Positions 45,795 to 61,979 are shown, numbered from the stretch's first letter. The stretch is 64,000 nucleotides of DNA from Brugia malayi (GCF_000002995.4 NW_025062477.1:7846649-7910648); one strand, 5' to 3'. Made by a program: numbers and translations. Notes: generated by a model not told the origin, from the sequence alone.

Positions 45795-46400
45795 TCCAAA
45801 TGTAGGACTTCCTGAAAGAGAAAACTTCCAACACTAATACGAATATATTAACAGTAGACTGGAACAAATTTGCAAACGTATTGAAATTTTACAAATATTT
45901 GCATAGCAGAACAACCTATTCGGAAAATGGCACTTTCGGAACACATCATTTTTATTGTAGGAACTAAACATACAGAAACAAAAAAAAAATAAACTCAGTA
46001 TGAAAAATATACACCTTAATGAGAACAATTTCCACTTAGTGAGAGACCAGAACAATAGAACAAGAAATATATAATTCAAAGAATGAACTTTTCATTTATT
46101 TGCTGTTTTTATCGCTCAAACACCATTTGAAGAAAGAGCGACAAGCACAGGACTAAATCGATTCCGTATCTGTGACACAAAAAATAAGGAAGCAGAAGCT
46201 CTAGAAGTCAACTCTTTGCGATAACTTAATACCAGAGCAATTTACATCATATTTAGTTGTGGGCTGAACTACCACAAATCTTGATTTTACTCACTATATT
46301 AGCTATTAATATAGCAATATATGAACAAAACTGCCAACTCATACAATACTAGTAACGTCTCTTCTCATACAAAAATACTACTGTCTCCTCGAAAACTGTC

Positions 46401-46406
46401 TTTATT
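46401..46406 (-). other. Possible poly(A) signal AATAAA for RPB7
   Basis: AATAAA on the minus strand lies 129 bases past the RPB7 stop, between RPB7 and the downstream SEC11 gene. Its use would free the RPB7 3' end if the two are co-transcribed. Confidence 0.4.
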
Positions 46407-46534
46407 AAATAGCCAGCGAAGTCATCTGATGTTTCATTCTATTTTAACTTGATTTCGACACAGTACAATGTAATATAGAGTCTTAAGTATGCATGTTATT
46501 TAAAACAATTCTATGTGCTGGTGAAAAAATGAAA

Positions 46535-49070
<2,536 letters not shown>

Positions 49071-49801
49071 TTGCTCTTAAAGATGATTTTATGTTTTTGT
49101 TTTCCAAATATGTTTTGACATTCAGAATGGAATAAAAATAAATTTTATTACTTGCTGTTCTGATTTCTGTAAACATGATTTGCAAATTTGCAGCTTAAAA
49201 TTTACATTGAAAAAACAAAAGCATGAGGCAAATTTGATGAAGCATCATAGGTTTGTAGAAAGTGCGAGTTCAACTTTTCAAATTCTTAATAGTTAAAGGG
49301 TATATTACGAAATTATTACCACTTAATCAAAATAAATAGTATTAGTGATGCTAACCGGTGTTGCAATTACCAGCTGCACCCGTAGTTTTGTGAAAGGTTA
49401 GTTTAGGGTGATTTTTGTTAGGAAATGACTTCAGTGAATTTCAGAAAAGAACGACAAAGAGCTTGATAAGGATTTGAGGTGTTGTACGTTACGCGGAACT
49501 AAAGTAGATTTTTATTATTGCGAGTTTAAGTTCGGAAAGAGGTCTATGCGACTGTCTTCAGTATGTGAAACTCAGATATCTATATCAAAGCGGGAGGGAG
49601 ATGCTTTATCATAACTAGGTGTGGAAGTCAATAGAGTATGCGGAATGTGGTAAAGGTTATTGAACACTTGCATATCCTAATTCTGCAGTTGGTTCTCAGA
49701 AATTTTTCACAAAAGAGAATTTTCGTTCAGACCATACTTTCACTGTTTCAGATCCACTGCAAGGATTTTGAATATCCGTAATTTACTTAAAATTTATGTG
49801 A
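49071..49801. other. Intergenic region between RPS15A and TMX3
   Basis: About 730 bases on the shared plus strand. It contains the RPS15A AATAAA and presumably the TMX3 promoter and leader; a TTTCAG at about 49745-49750 could be a trans-splice acceptor for TMX3. No coding exon was seen. Confidence 0.5.
49131..49136 (+). other. Poly(A) signal AATAAA for RPS15A
   Basis: It lies 60 bases after the RPS15A stop codon; a second overlapping AATAAA-like word follows at once. Confidence 0.6.
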
Positions 49802-52800
49802 ATGTGGTTATTTAATTGTTGCATTAATGGATTCCTAATATTTACCAGACTACAAATTATAAATATTGTTCAAGCAACAAATATACCATCGCAAGTGATT
49901 GAGCTGAATGATAAATTCCTTCAAGTGAAGAACGATGGCCTGTGGTTTGTTGACGTACGAAATGTTTTAGCTTATTCTAGATTGGGTAGGATAAGTTGAA
50001 GTTTAACTGTTAATTTTATTGTTGATTGATTTGATTATTGGAAATCTAAAGCATATTTCTTTCCATTTTTTAGATCAGTAGGTGTGAATTAGCTTCAAAT
50101 GCATACTAGGAGAGACAATCTTATTCTAGCTAATAGTTCTGGGGGCACGGCTGTGAGTTCACTTTTTCTCAGAACACAAATATAAAGAACTGCATTTCCT
50201 GACTTTGCATATCATATTTTCGATTTGTTAAGTGATTTTTCCATGTATTTTCAGTTCTATGCTCCTTGGTGTGCACACTGCAAGCGTTTGACTCCAGTTT
50301 GGGAACAAGTTGGTCATGCATTAGCCGATCGTCAGTCCCTTGTTCGGGTTGCTAAACTCGATTGCACTCGTTACACGAATACTGCTTCTGCTTTGAATAT
50401 TCGAGGATATCCGACGATTATTTTGTAAGTTTTGACTTTTTTCGTAGTATCATTAAAGAATTGTCTGTGCAAAGAGACTTTGCTTTTTTTAGAATTTTTT
50501 AGTTTCAAATTATGTTTGTTTAGTACTAGTTGGATCTCGATTTTTTCACTAGTGCATTCAAAATTTATTATCTGTTATTCATTCGCAACTTCCACAGTAC
50601 AGTTTCCGCAATGGAAGAGAGATGGTTTATGAAGGCGAACGAAAAAAGGAAGCAATCATTGACTTCGCAATAAAAGCTGCTGGTCCCATGGTGGGCATCA
50701 TCGAAAGTGTTCATCAATTATCACAGGTTTCTTTCCTTTCATAATTTACTCTCATTGTATTCGATTTAAGATTTTTCTGTTTGTAGATATGTCGACAAGG
50801 TTTTTGTGAATTGACACGTGCTTCGTCAGTAGTCAGTCTTCGTCAAATGTTTTAGATGCGAAAAGATTTGAAAGAACCATTTTTTGTGTATGTGGAAGAA
50901 AACCATGATGCACAGCTTCTTGAATCATTTGATAAGTACAGCGATATTGCCGAAATGTTGTTTTCATCAACGCGATTTTATCGTGCAAAGAGAGATGTGT
51001 TTCCAAAATCCGTTTCGATTCTTGAAATTCCATCAGTTCTTGTTTTCAAAGATGGGGAATATTTAACTTATAAAAGAGAAGGTTAATTCAGTTTAAAAGA
51101 AAAGATTAATTCAGTTTTTGTTGTTATTGCTTATCTCTTATTTTTGTGCCTGAATATAATCTGGCTACCATTCTATGAGGACGGACTATCATTTAATATC
51201 AAGCAATATATTAAAGCCTCCAAATTTCATTTCAGCATATGGAAATGTGTTTACAAGGGAGTAGCAGTCTACTTGCAAAGAAATAGAACATTAATAATAT
51301 TGAAGTGGAAAATATATCATGAGATAAATAAATCACTTTCAGAACAAATGGTTTTTTTTTTTTTTTTCTAGGAAGGAGTTTAAGTGACTGGATTCACAGC
51401 GAGCGTTGGTCTTTAATACCGCTTATCACCTCAACAAATGTCAAAGAAGTTGGAAGAATGCGATTACTGGTTTTGACAGTCGTAAATATGGTTGAGAGGA
51501 GGAATTATACAACTCGAGTAGGAAAGTTTGTTTTAACAAAGTTAATGAATTTCAGATCGAAGACCTTTTAACTGTGTAGAATTTCAAAGTTTTTAGTTTC
51601 CGAAGTCATTCGTTTTTGTTGATTCTCCTCGTTTAGTTTTAATTTACATATTTAGATTCTTTTCGTTGGTTACTAATGTAGCCCAAATGGTTCGTAAAGA
51701 TTCCTATCTTTCGAATATTTTCCAATTTGGTTGGTTGGATGGTAATGAACTAGCAAATAATGTTATTTTGGGTACTGTAAATCAACCAGGCAAGTAATAC
51801 TGTTATCTTTATATTTTTGGCATTTTTACTGAATGCGTTGTCCATTGTTAGACTAGAAGAAAAGTTTTTCGAGTGTCTTGGAATGAATGCTATTGTGTAC
51901 TGAGATTTTAATACATCATCCTTCATTAACAGTATTATCGCCGGGAGAAATGTGCTTGTCTTTAAAGATGTGCCAACAGTAGCAGTGCTTTTCTGTTTAG
52001 GTTTACTGGTTTTCAATGTTACGAGTTATGAATATTATTCAAGCAATGATGCCGTAAGCGTTATGACGGAAAAAAGTATTATTTCATTCTTGGAACGGAT
52101 AGCAACAGGTGATGTAGCGCCACTTGGAGGACGTTCGTTATCACAGCGTTTCAAACGCTTGTGTTTTGAGGTATGGTGTTTTTTTAATTCCGATTCATTT
52201 CTAAACATCAAATTTTTAGTTATTTCAAGTTAAAATTTTTTTGGTTAGAACTTCATAATTACCGAATATCAGGCAGATCCAGATTCTGCTGTTCTGGCAT
52301 GAATTTGTTATCCACTTTGTTTTTCGACATTAATTTATTTCCTCTAATTTACTACCTGAATTCCAAAGCAGTTTTTATTGAGTTTAAAGCTTATTTCTAA
52401 AGGAACACCTAACAGCAGGTAGAGAGAAATAGGCAGTAGGTCCGTAATTCTATTGTACAAATTAACTGTGTTTCTACTTACCAAAATACACGCAACTTAG
52501 GAATAAATACTATTGATATAAATTAATACTGCTGAAAATAAATTAGCACGTAAGGAATTTTCATTCCTTAAAAATTAAGCCCTTCACTTTCTTCATGCAT
52601 CTCCGACAAAAGTTTGAAGGTAGAATTTTTATTATGATGTACATCACAACGAATTTGGTTCGTAACGCAATTATTTAAAAAAAAAAAAAAGTGGCCATTT
52701 GACGGCTGGAATAAGTAGATTCCATACAGCATTAGGAAAATTGAAATGAATTTTATTTCAACTATTGCTTTACTTTTCAAATTGAGTTTAATTTTTTCTA

Positions 52801-53094
52801 GCAGGATTTCAGGTTTTCACAAACATAGCGGAAATGTTCAGAGCACAGCCTCTGCTAACACTATGTTTACTTGGAGTGCCCTTATCTTTCCTTTCATTAA
52901 TAACTTACTGTATTTGCTCAACAGATTTCTCAATAGACCGTGATGAAATTTATCCGGATGATGATGACAGCTTTATATCAGGTAATTATAAGACTGTAAC
53001 TTAAAGGTGAGGGAAATGTCAGGGAAAATTGAAGGTGACAAAAGTTCTAACATGAAGAATTGAAGATGACGAGAATCATCAGAAGGAGGAGTAA
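49802..53094 (+). CDS. TMX3-like ER transmembrane thioredoxin (protein disulfide isomerase)
   Basis: The exons are 49802-49954, 50255-50424, 50603-50726, 50856-51081, 51372-51525, 51656-51771, 51968-52170, 52813-52981 and 53066-53094, giving about 447 residues (human TMX3 454). An N-terminal signal-like segment precedes the thioredoxin domain, with WFVD|FYAPWCAHCKRL, active-site Cys57 and Cys60, and the cis-Pro motif RGYPTI. Two thioredoxin-like domains without CxxC follow (FFVYVEE, IPSVLVFKDG, VPTVAVL). The transmembrane segment is LLTLCLLGVPLSFLSLITYC, then an acidic cytosolic tail. It would oxidise or isomerise disulfides in the ER lumen. The active site is CAHC, where CGHC is usual. The exon 6 end is ambiguous: GT at 51772, or an ideal GC donor (G|GCAAGT) at 51790 adding six codons in phase. 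The tail may instead read through exon 8 to TAA at 53002-53004. Confidence 0.92.
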
Positions 53095-55008
53095 AAGTTG
53101 GATGTGGAATCCTGCAGTATGATGAAAAATATTTTCCATAATAAAATTTATGGAGAGATGAAATCCAGCAGAAGCGTCGTCCGGAGCGGAGAATTTGAAA
53201 AAACTTCAAATATATATCTAATTTATCTTATCTGTATTTGGATTTTGTTCTGACTCCGATCTTGAAAGTGTCGAAAATTACCTACAATACCTTCTCAAAA
53301 ACAGTTATTATTTGTCATTATTATACACAGTTTGGTTTATATGCTATGTTGAAATACATCTAATGAAAAGAGCATTGCAATAAGCTCATTTTCAATCTCC
53401 CTCTCAAAAACATATTTGTCGAACTTCATTAAAATTTTAAAATCATATTTCTATAAAATTCACTGCTTTATTCTCATAAAAATTGTTTCTCAGTTTGAGA
53501 ATTGATAAAAAATGTCTGTGACATCAATGAGGACAGTGGGTGGACAAAACTTTGTCTACTATCACCGTGCGATAATAAAAGAAAGCATTGATGAATATAA
53601 AAACAGAGTACAGACAGTAAGATTACTATGAAAATAGATGATTCTGTTATAATGAGCATAGAGAAAAATAGAATGGTTCCTGCTATTCTCTTTAAAATGC
53701 AAGGCTTGGATACATTTATCTTATGTACACTTATTTTACAGTATTTGTAAAGCTGGAAAAATAGGCTTTTTTATAATAATTAATAAAGTAAGACAGCCTG
53801 AACTTGACGGAGATCTCGAATGATCTGGAATTTACGTTAATTTGGACCCAAAAATCGCAAAGTCGGTTTGAGCTTCCCACAATCATGTTGTAAAGTAGTA
53901 ACAGTATGTTTTCTGCTCAAGTTGTTAAAAAAATAATATATCGGGTAGTATTACCAAAGACAATGCCAAACAAAGAATAATGAATGAAATTCAAATAAAA
54001 ATATTGGAAGTTCAAATGTGCTTGAATACTTGACCGAAGGTAATTGAACTACCTGGTGCTATTTATTCACTCTTGAATAGATAAGCGAATGCAAGCAGAA
54101 AAAGTAAAAACACAGTAGCTGGTAAGTTTAGATGTAGGGAGTGAAACAAAGAGAAAAAATCAAAGATAGCAAGTCAGGTGTCGAAATTACAATTAACAAT
54201 TTAAAATGTAAATACCAACAAATACAAACTCATTGAAATAACGAATTGAAAGCGCTGTGGAAATTTCATTTTTGCAAAAAGAAAAAAATAAGAAATGGAG
54301 ACAGCATTAGAAAAAGCTCCTGGGAAGGGACCGAAATGCGCTTTACATATAAAAATGCAAGAACACGAAATAACTGAGGACTAAAAAGAACAGATTCTCA
54401 AGAAATTTCAGGTCGGTCATATTTCCTATCGTGACCCTGCGATTTCAGCGCTCATAAAGTCACTTAGCTCCGCTATAATTGTAAATGGCCTAAAAATACT
54501 ATGTACAGTCAATCTACAAAACCGATTAAATACAAGTACCCGCAATATGCTCTCTTCACTTTTTTGTATTTCTATTCAAAACAACAAAAGAAAATTAGGT
54601 TATACCGTAGTTTTCAGTTCATCTTATTTATACCTTGCAAAGCATTGCTATAACTTACTTTCAAGAACTGAAATTTCCTTTGTACTTTCAACATATAAAA
54701 AATATACATACTGAAGACTAATACTTCAGGTATGTTAAAAAAATCTAACAAAATTTAAAAGTTCTTTTGCAATGCTATTATGCCTAAAAATAAGTGATGA
54801 AAAGCAGTGAACGATTTATGATGAGGAAAATCTTAAAATAGTTTATAAAACTTAACTCACTTCCTCACCAGCAAATTATGAATATTTTGGTAGAAGATAA
54901 CACTACCTCAAATGTGCAAATAAGAATAGATATAAAATAACACAAGAGGTGCTGTGCTAACAAAGCAAGAAGGCATATTTGTGTGTCCTGAATAAATTAA
55001 GCAATAAT
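53095..55008. other. Convergent intergenic region, no gene seen
   Basis: About 1.9 kb of AT-rich sequence lies between the TMX3 stop (+) and the carboxypeptidase D stop (-). AATAAA at 53140-53145 suits TMX3. Small open frames such as 53474-53659 show nothing recognisable. Confidence 0.5.
53140..53145 (+). other. Poly(A) signal AATAAA for TMX3
   Basis: It lies 46 bases after the proposed final stop at 53092-53094, or 136 bases after the alternative stop at 53004. Confidence 0.5.
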
Positions 55009-58000
55009 TCATAATGGTTTAATAAGGCCCATGAAGGGATACTTGGTCGAATCAAGAACAACATCATCATCAGATACGTTAGAATCGAAATCATTCAAAG
55101 GAAGGCGCTCAAAACCATCTCCCCATCGTTTGATCGATTTTATTTTATGTACAACGCTTAATCGGTATAAACCAATCTGAAAATACATTTCAAGACTTTG
55201 TAATTTTGATAGCGAAAAATGAATATGTATGAAGGATATGGTGAGGAAATAACCCATCCATTTCAAAAGTTTTGAAACAAAATGCCTTATATCCTAATTA
55301 AATCCATTAGTTATTATTTTGGAAACACTAGCAAAATCAGAATAATCACGAATATTCGCTTATCTATTGCATCATGATCGAACTAATTAAACCTTTATAT
55401 TTAACTCACTTCATAATTACACTTTTGCTTACTTGCATCACTACCATCCGGAAACAAATTCTGCCCTCTTCATCATGGAACATTCGGATCAAAAAAATCT
55501 AGTTACATGAATCTTCCAAAACCAACAATTTGAATTTAATGTACTTCATAAACTTTAAGGGACGGTTATAAACAGAAGAATAAGAATATACACTTACAAA
55601 AACAAATGCCAACATGCAAAATGCAGTAAACGAAATAAAAAGATTTTCCCTCTTGAACAACGAAGAAAATGCGAAGGAGGATTCTGTTAACAGTATGTCA
55701 TGCACAGCTTGCTTAGATAAAACAATCTGCAATTATTTTAGGATTAGAAACAAGTAATGATCTGAGAAGAAATCTTAAACCTGAGAATTAAAGAATCTTC
55801 AAAAAGTTGATTTCGAATTATTTTCAATATTACTAAACCTTATCAAATAATTCTACGAAAAATAAGTTTATGTAGAAAGTTATTCCATACTTGGGCGAGA
55901 TTTTTTTTTCTAATTGAAATAACAACATACCTTAGCTGAAAAAGTATACTGATAATAACCCTCCTTATGTACGTCAATGGTATGAACTCCAGGAGATAAC
56001 CAAATATAGTAACAGCCATCGAGTTTCGTATAAAAAACGAGATTGCCAACAGTTAATTTCACCGGTGCTTTCACTGGATTACCGTCTATTTCTTTGATAG
56101 TACCCGACAAACCTTGTACTCTCTACAAAAGTTTCTCACATAAAAATAGTGCCAAAAAAACATATCAAATAACAATTGATTAGTGATTGATAGGATATAA
56201 AACTATGAAAGATGGTTGAAAATGTTTTAAATAAAATGACCAATTTATGAAATAACATACCGCTTCTCTAATGGAACTCTTAAATAAAGAACAAAGAAGT
56301 CTAAAATTTCAAATTCACAGAAAATGGGACCTTAGAAATAGTCGATAATAATGAAGCCTTATTTTCTGCGTAAAGATTTCCGCCTTCTTCAAAACAACAG
56401 GCTACTTCCACAAGCAGAATATCTGGTGCCTTTTGCCAATGCTCCATATCCCATTGTAGTTCACTTACAGTCGATACTGGCATAAAATTATTCCTAAAAA
56501 CAAAGCAAAGAGATAAGGACAAGTAGTTAAAAAGAGGAAATTAATGATAGAAAATAGATAATTTTTAAGTATTTGAATGCCTCAGTTCTTCAAGTTACTA
56601 ACTGCTATATCTGATTTCAAAATTTTAATTTCAAATTCATGAAGTTTTAATTCTGATACAGGAGGAAAAAACAATTAAAAATCTTTCAGTGTTATGCAAT
56701 AAAGGGAAGAAATGAAGAACACAAAATTTGTGCAGTAGACAGTTTCATGGATCGATATGTATTTTTTCAGATATTCGGAATCGATTTACAGAATATTTAC
56801 CTGCTACACATCTCATTCCCAGTTGGTTTAATTACTGTATGTTGTGAAATGTAATTTAATGCCAAATCTCTGGTTCTTCCCATTCTGGAAACATCACTGT
56901 AACGCACTTTCATCCCACCTGTACCCAATAATATAGCATAATCGATAAGAGGATAAATATCCAAAACTTGTTCAATGAATGGTTTAAACTGCATCACTGA
57001 CACGTAATCATGACAGTACAATTGTGTGTATGGTATGCTGGGAATTAGAATTAGCGTTGATGTATTCAGTACTTCACGAACAATCCGGTATTGCAACAAT
57101 TCTAAACAAAGATCCGCTGCAAAGTCATAAACCACTGATGATGTTTTCTGAAACCAATTATTTGAAATTTTGATTTTTCTGAAAATCTGCTCCTTAATTA
57201 CTTCAACTGGATGACTTAACTCCGCAGTTAAATCAAATTAAATCGTAATTTTTTTGAATGATCCTGTGATAATAGAACTTGTGACGGGAAAAATTTTACC
57301 TTCCTTTCTATTTTATATTTATCTAAACCTACGTTTAAGTTTTTATATCTCTCTATTCTTCATTTTAAATACTGGAGGAAATGCACCTGTTCAATGGCCA
57401 TTACAAGAATATACGGCATGCGACCATCACCAAATACCATAGCTTTCATCAAACCAATGTTGATCATCGAAGCACAATTCTCTTCTTCTATACGCTGTAG
57501 ATTAGCACCACTTGCTTCGGTTGCCTTTGCTAATAAACTAGCTCCCAAATCAGTGGTCGAATATTCTGTTACAGGATCTTTCATACCAATAAAAACATTT
57601 ACTATAATCTGAAATTTAAGATTTGGAACACGAAGAACAAAAAACACCAACCAAAAAGTACTTCTGTGCTAGCAAAAAATCAATTTTAAAATCTTATGAT
57701 TGTACCTGTAAAATAGTAGCAACAGCAGTAAGTGTTAATTGTGGGTCACTGAAGTCACAACCCAACGAAATACCTAGTTGAAATGTTTTTACCACATTTA
57801 ATGCATCAATCATCGATGAGACCGCTTTATCTAGCATATGATTAACGCAACTAATTGTTTTACTATTCAGTGCACTGCAAAAGCAAAATTGTTACATGAA
57901 GAAAGTTAATTGGACAAATCGGCTTTCGAAATTCAAATATAAAGTGGTAGAGTGTTGGGTTTACTAATTAGATAGTTTTTATTTATATCATAAATGGATA

Positions 58001-61000
58001 ATAGATAATAAGGCTATCAAATGAAGTCCCGTATACATTATCAAAAACAAATCTAATAAAGAAAAGCTACACAAATAATGACTCACACCATTAAGCTGTC
58101 ATCAAAATTTTTTTGATCAAACTGACTGGGAGTATTGATACCAGCACTAAATAAAGTTGATTTTGGTATTCCTTGTCCAAACAATAACAGCACATCCAAT
58201 TCGTGATCCTGTGATTAAAACAGTAAATCGCTATCAGTCTTTAGAATAAGAAAAAAGATCGCATTGTTGCAAAACGTGCACAACAACATATGAAATAGAA
58301 TGTAATATATATATATATATATATTTGCCCTAACAGATATAGCAACTATTCGGCTATTATTATTTGCGATCAATATTACTTTTAAGGAAAAATAACCTTC
58401 AGATAAAGAGCACGTTCTGCCGACATCGATGGGAACAAATGTAAAGTAGATTGTTGAAGTATTTCAACAAACAAGTCCTCCGGTAAGCAGGTAGCATTTG
58501 CTAATTCTTGAACAATAGACTTCCCCAATGAATCGACACCAAACACCGCAATACGTACTGCCCCTTCTCCTCTCACACGAATACTATCAACTGCTTAAAT
58601 ATCAATTAAAATGAAATAATTTGTACTGTTGACCCACTCTTTGCTATAGAAATGAACTTTTGAATAGTAGACTATGTAAAATGTTATAGTGCACTATATT
58701 AAAATTAATTAAAAACTACCTCCAAGCATTCCAAAGGTACACATTTTTTTTTTCTTAAAAAATTTTTAAGAAATTTTCGTCATCAGCTTCAATAAAACAT
58801 TACTTCGATACTAGTAAAACGTTTCAATGATGAAAACATGTTAGAATATTTTTAAACATTAGCAACATAATTTATGAAATAAAAACTAAACTGTTTTCCC
58901 TGCACAGTTTTTGTTCTAGTGTAACATTGATAAGTTTTGCAGATCCTTCATCAACGGTAATATTCAAAATTTGTGGTAGGTACTTTCGGTGACTAACCAA
59001 CACCTTAAAACAAAGAAAAGTAACTGGTCCATTTAAAGTGAATAAAACTTGAGGCATTACAATTTTTATAAAATATCAAGAAAAAATACCGTGTATCTAC
59101 CAGGCAGGAGAATCCGCCAGAACTCGCCTTCATCCGTTGTTGTTATATTCTTCCCTTGATTAATTGATAATACAGCATTTTTGACTGGATGGCCCCTTTG
59201 ATCAAGCACAAACCCTCTTATTCCTAAAATAAAATAACTTGATTAACTATGAAGAGCTAAATTCGGAATTTACTTATTTCAAGCATCTAATCATTCATCT
59301 CTCTCGTTGTACGAGAATATTTTTTTAAAAAAGCAATTACGAGAACGAAATACACAAATCGATAGCAGAAAGATAAAGTCGTAAATAGTAAAATTAAAAA
59401 AAAGAAGTAAAGAATACCTCGATGCACATACTCCATATACGCAAGAAGTGAATACTTGTGTTCATCCCACAGTTGCGGCAACATGTTCTTCTGAGGGAAT
59501 TTGTAACAACCCATTTCGATGGTAATTTCCAAGCAGTTTGTATTAACATATTGCCAATCTTGCATCCCACCAGCTACATGGTACCAGAATGCACCATTTG
59601 TGATACCATTCAAAAAGAAATCACCGTTAATATTCAACCCACATCTTCAAATTAAAAATTTTTAAAAGAATTTCAATATGAATGCGATCCATGAAGTACT
59701 GGAAATGTTGAGTGTTGACTCGGAAAATTCCAGTTGATATAGAAATGGAAGGTAAAGATTCCCAGATGTTAAATTATAAAAAAACATTGGCCACCTTCGG
59801 CCGGTTTTCCACATATTAGAATGTGCTCGAGCATAGGAATATGCTAAAGCTACGAAAAGACGATCATCTACAGTCGGCGAGTAAATGTTATCCTGCCCTG
59901 TCGTCGAATCATCATATGGATAATTAGCTACTAAGGAACCTGAAAAGCTTATTAGAAAAATTTTATTCCTTACAAACTTCCTTATTACCCAAGAGCTATG
60001 CCGTTCCAAAAAATATAGCTAATTTTCATTTCATTTTATAAACAGAAAGAAAGACAGAGAAATCAGCAGCTACATCACTCTTTCCCACCAAAAAACAGAA
60101 ATTTCAAATCGACTGAGTAAGGGAATTTCAAATCCACTTTTATTTTTTTTTATTAGTTTTTCAGCTATAGAGAACATTCGTCTTCATTTTGTTTTTTTTG
60201 TTCTTTTCATTTCATTATTTTTTTCTTTTCTTTATATGATATCCACAATCCCAAAGAATTGTTGGAAAACGGATTTCTTTTCAAAAAATCCTTTTTCTTT
60301 CAAAAGTTTCAAAAGACTTTTCAACAAGTGCAAGACAATGAGGAATTCTCAAATGTCGTCATTTAGCAAAAAAAAAAAAAAGAGTTCTATTAAAATGGAA
60401 CCTCCATGGAAATTAGCAGAAAGGACAAATGGATATTGCCGGAACCACTTAATTGCTGCTATTGTTTCCTTTTCGAGAAAAATTCCTCCAGATTTGTCTC
60501 GATGTGTGGGAAAACGTGCCGGAAAATTCCGATTAAGATCAATACCATGATCATTTGAACGACCCTGCAAAACTGGAGAAACACAATTTTACCGAATTAT
60601 CAAATAAAGACGATTAATGAGTAAATAATATTACTGCTATTATCCTGCTGTTATCACCTTTTATTTTTTATCAGCTTAGTCTCTAATTAATCAGAAATGG
60701 GTTCAGAATAAAAACTTAAACTTACAGTAAACCCAGAACGGTCACCTTCATTACCGAGTTCATATCCATCTGGATTTATTGAAGGCATTATATGGATTCT
60801 CAAATTATTTACCAAATTCGTCAAGTACCAGTTCTTTCCATAATTATCACACAATAACGCAATAAGATAAAGCATTGCTTCGCGGCCTACAACCTTAAAT
60901 ATTGTATGAAAATAATAGCTTACAATTATTCTTCCATGTACCCATTGTCCAAAAAAGTTGTATAAAAAACAAATGCTGCAACTATGGATACAAATGATTA

Positions 61001-61979
61001 TACTAAATTATTAAATTGTGATAAGAATGAATAGAAAATGAACGTGTTTAAAGTCCTTAAATGGTTTTACCGCCGCTTTTGCAAATGTACGATAAAAGTA
61101 CAACAAATAACAATACTTCCAATTATGTCTGTCTTTTACTAAGAGGGGAAACTATTCTATTTGCATCATAGATAAAACTGCGCTTGATATAGTTTTGCGA
61201 CATTTGAATAAATATAATGGCAAACTGCTTGTCTTCCAAATGTGACTACATCTATAATGACTCCAAAATATATTACGTTTTGAGCTGAGATAAAAAATAA
61301 GACATCTAAAACTACAATAATCTAAATCTTTTGTGTTTGATTTTTCAAATTGCCAATACCACAAGACTAAGGATTTAAATTAATAAACAAAATACTTCAT
61401 TCCCATGCATATTTGCGACATATTTGATTTCTGGAACACCAAGCCTGTGGGTCCGCGGAGTTCTTGAAATAGCCAATACCCATAATGTTTTATTCCTCAC
61501 ACTTTCGCCAATTGAATATAACCATGTTATGTTTGGATATTTCATAGCATATTCTTTGAGCCAAGCCGTCATAGATGAATAATTGTGGTTGGAAATTCTA
61601 AAAGCAATAACAAAAGTAAGCAGGATTTTCTATGGACGACATTCTTTTTTAATTTCAGTTGGACTACCCAATCTCATAATTAGTAAATTATTGGTATCTG
61701 TTTAACTTGTGACTTAATTCGCTAGAGAAAAGTTGAGAATAACCTTTCTGAATTAATATCCTTGAACTTTCCCACACGTTTCTGCATATATTCACGAGAA
61801 TGAAAAATCGAAATATTTTCTGATTTTTTACCAAAGTAGGTCCATAATGGACCAAGATGAGCAAGATTTATTTCTTCTGGAGTAGCAACAATCGCACTAT
61901 CCCAATCTATAGCTGAGATAAAAATAAATGAGACGACCCATGTAATCCACGCTGTCCATGAAAAGATAGAAAATGCCAT
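55009..61979 (-). CDS. Carboxypeptidase D: one active and one degenerate M14 domain, membrane anchored
   Basis: Eighteen exons encode 1036 residues: 61979-61744, 61597-61396, 60893-60726, 60564-60402, 59939-59795, 59644-59418, 59223-59090, 59003-58892, 58590-58397, 58208-58087, 57874-57706, 57608-57387, 57147-56801, 56493-56331, 56278-56261, 56122-55931, 55726-55598 and 55176-55009. A signal segment ([10 protein letters not shown]) precedes peptidase domain I: Zn ligands His143/Glu146 (NMHGNE) and His255 (NFHGG), NPDGYE, DLNRNFP, and catalytic Glu348 ([13 protein letters not shown]). A transthyretin-like domain follows. A second, divergent peptidase-like domain (about 460-870) lacks HxxE, then comes a second TTL domain ([11 protein letters not shown]). 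A transmembrane helix ([16 protein letters not shown]) and a cytosolic tail end the protein. Members trim C-terminal Lys/Arg from secreted proteins in the trans-Golgi. Exon 15 is an 18-base in-frame microexon (SSIREA). Confidence 0.95.
58304..58324. repeat. (AT)n microsatellite in a carboxypeptidase D intron
   Basis: About ten TA units lie in the intron between exons 9 and 10 (58209-58396). Confidence 0.85.

Noticed and set aside
59458..59655. Plus-strand frame opposite carboxypeptidase D exon 6
   Set aside because: Antisense shadow of the exon carrying the catalytic Glu motif.
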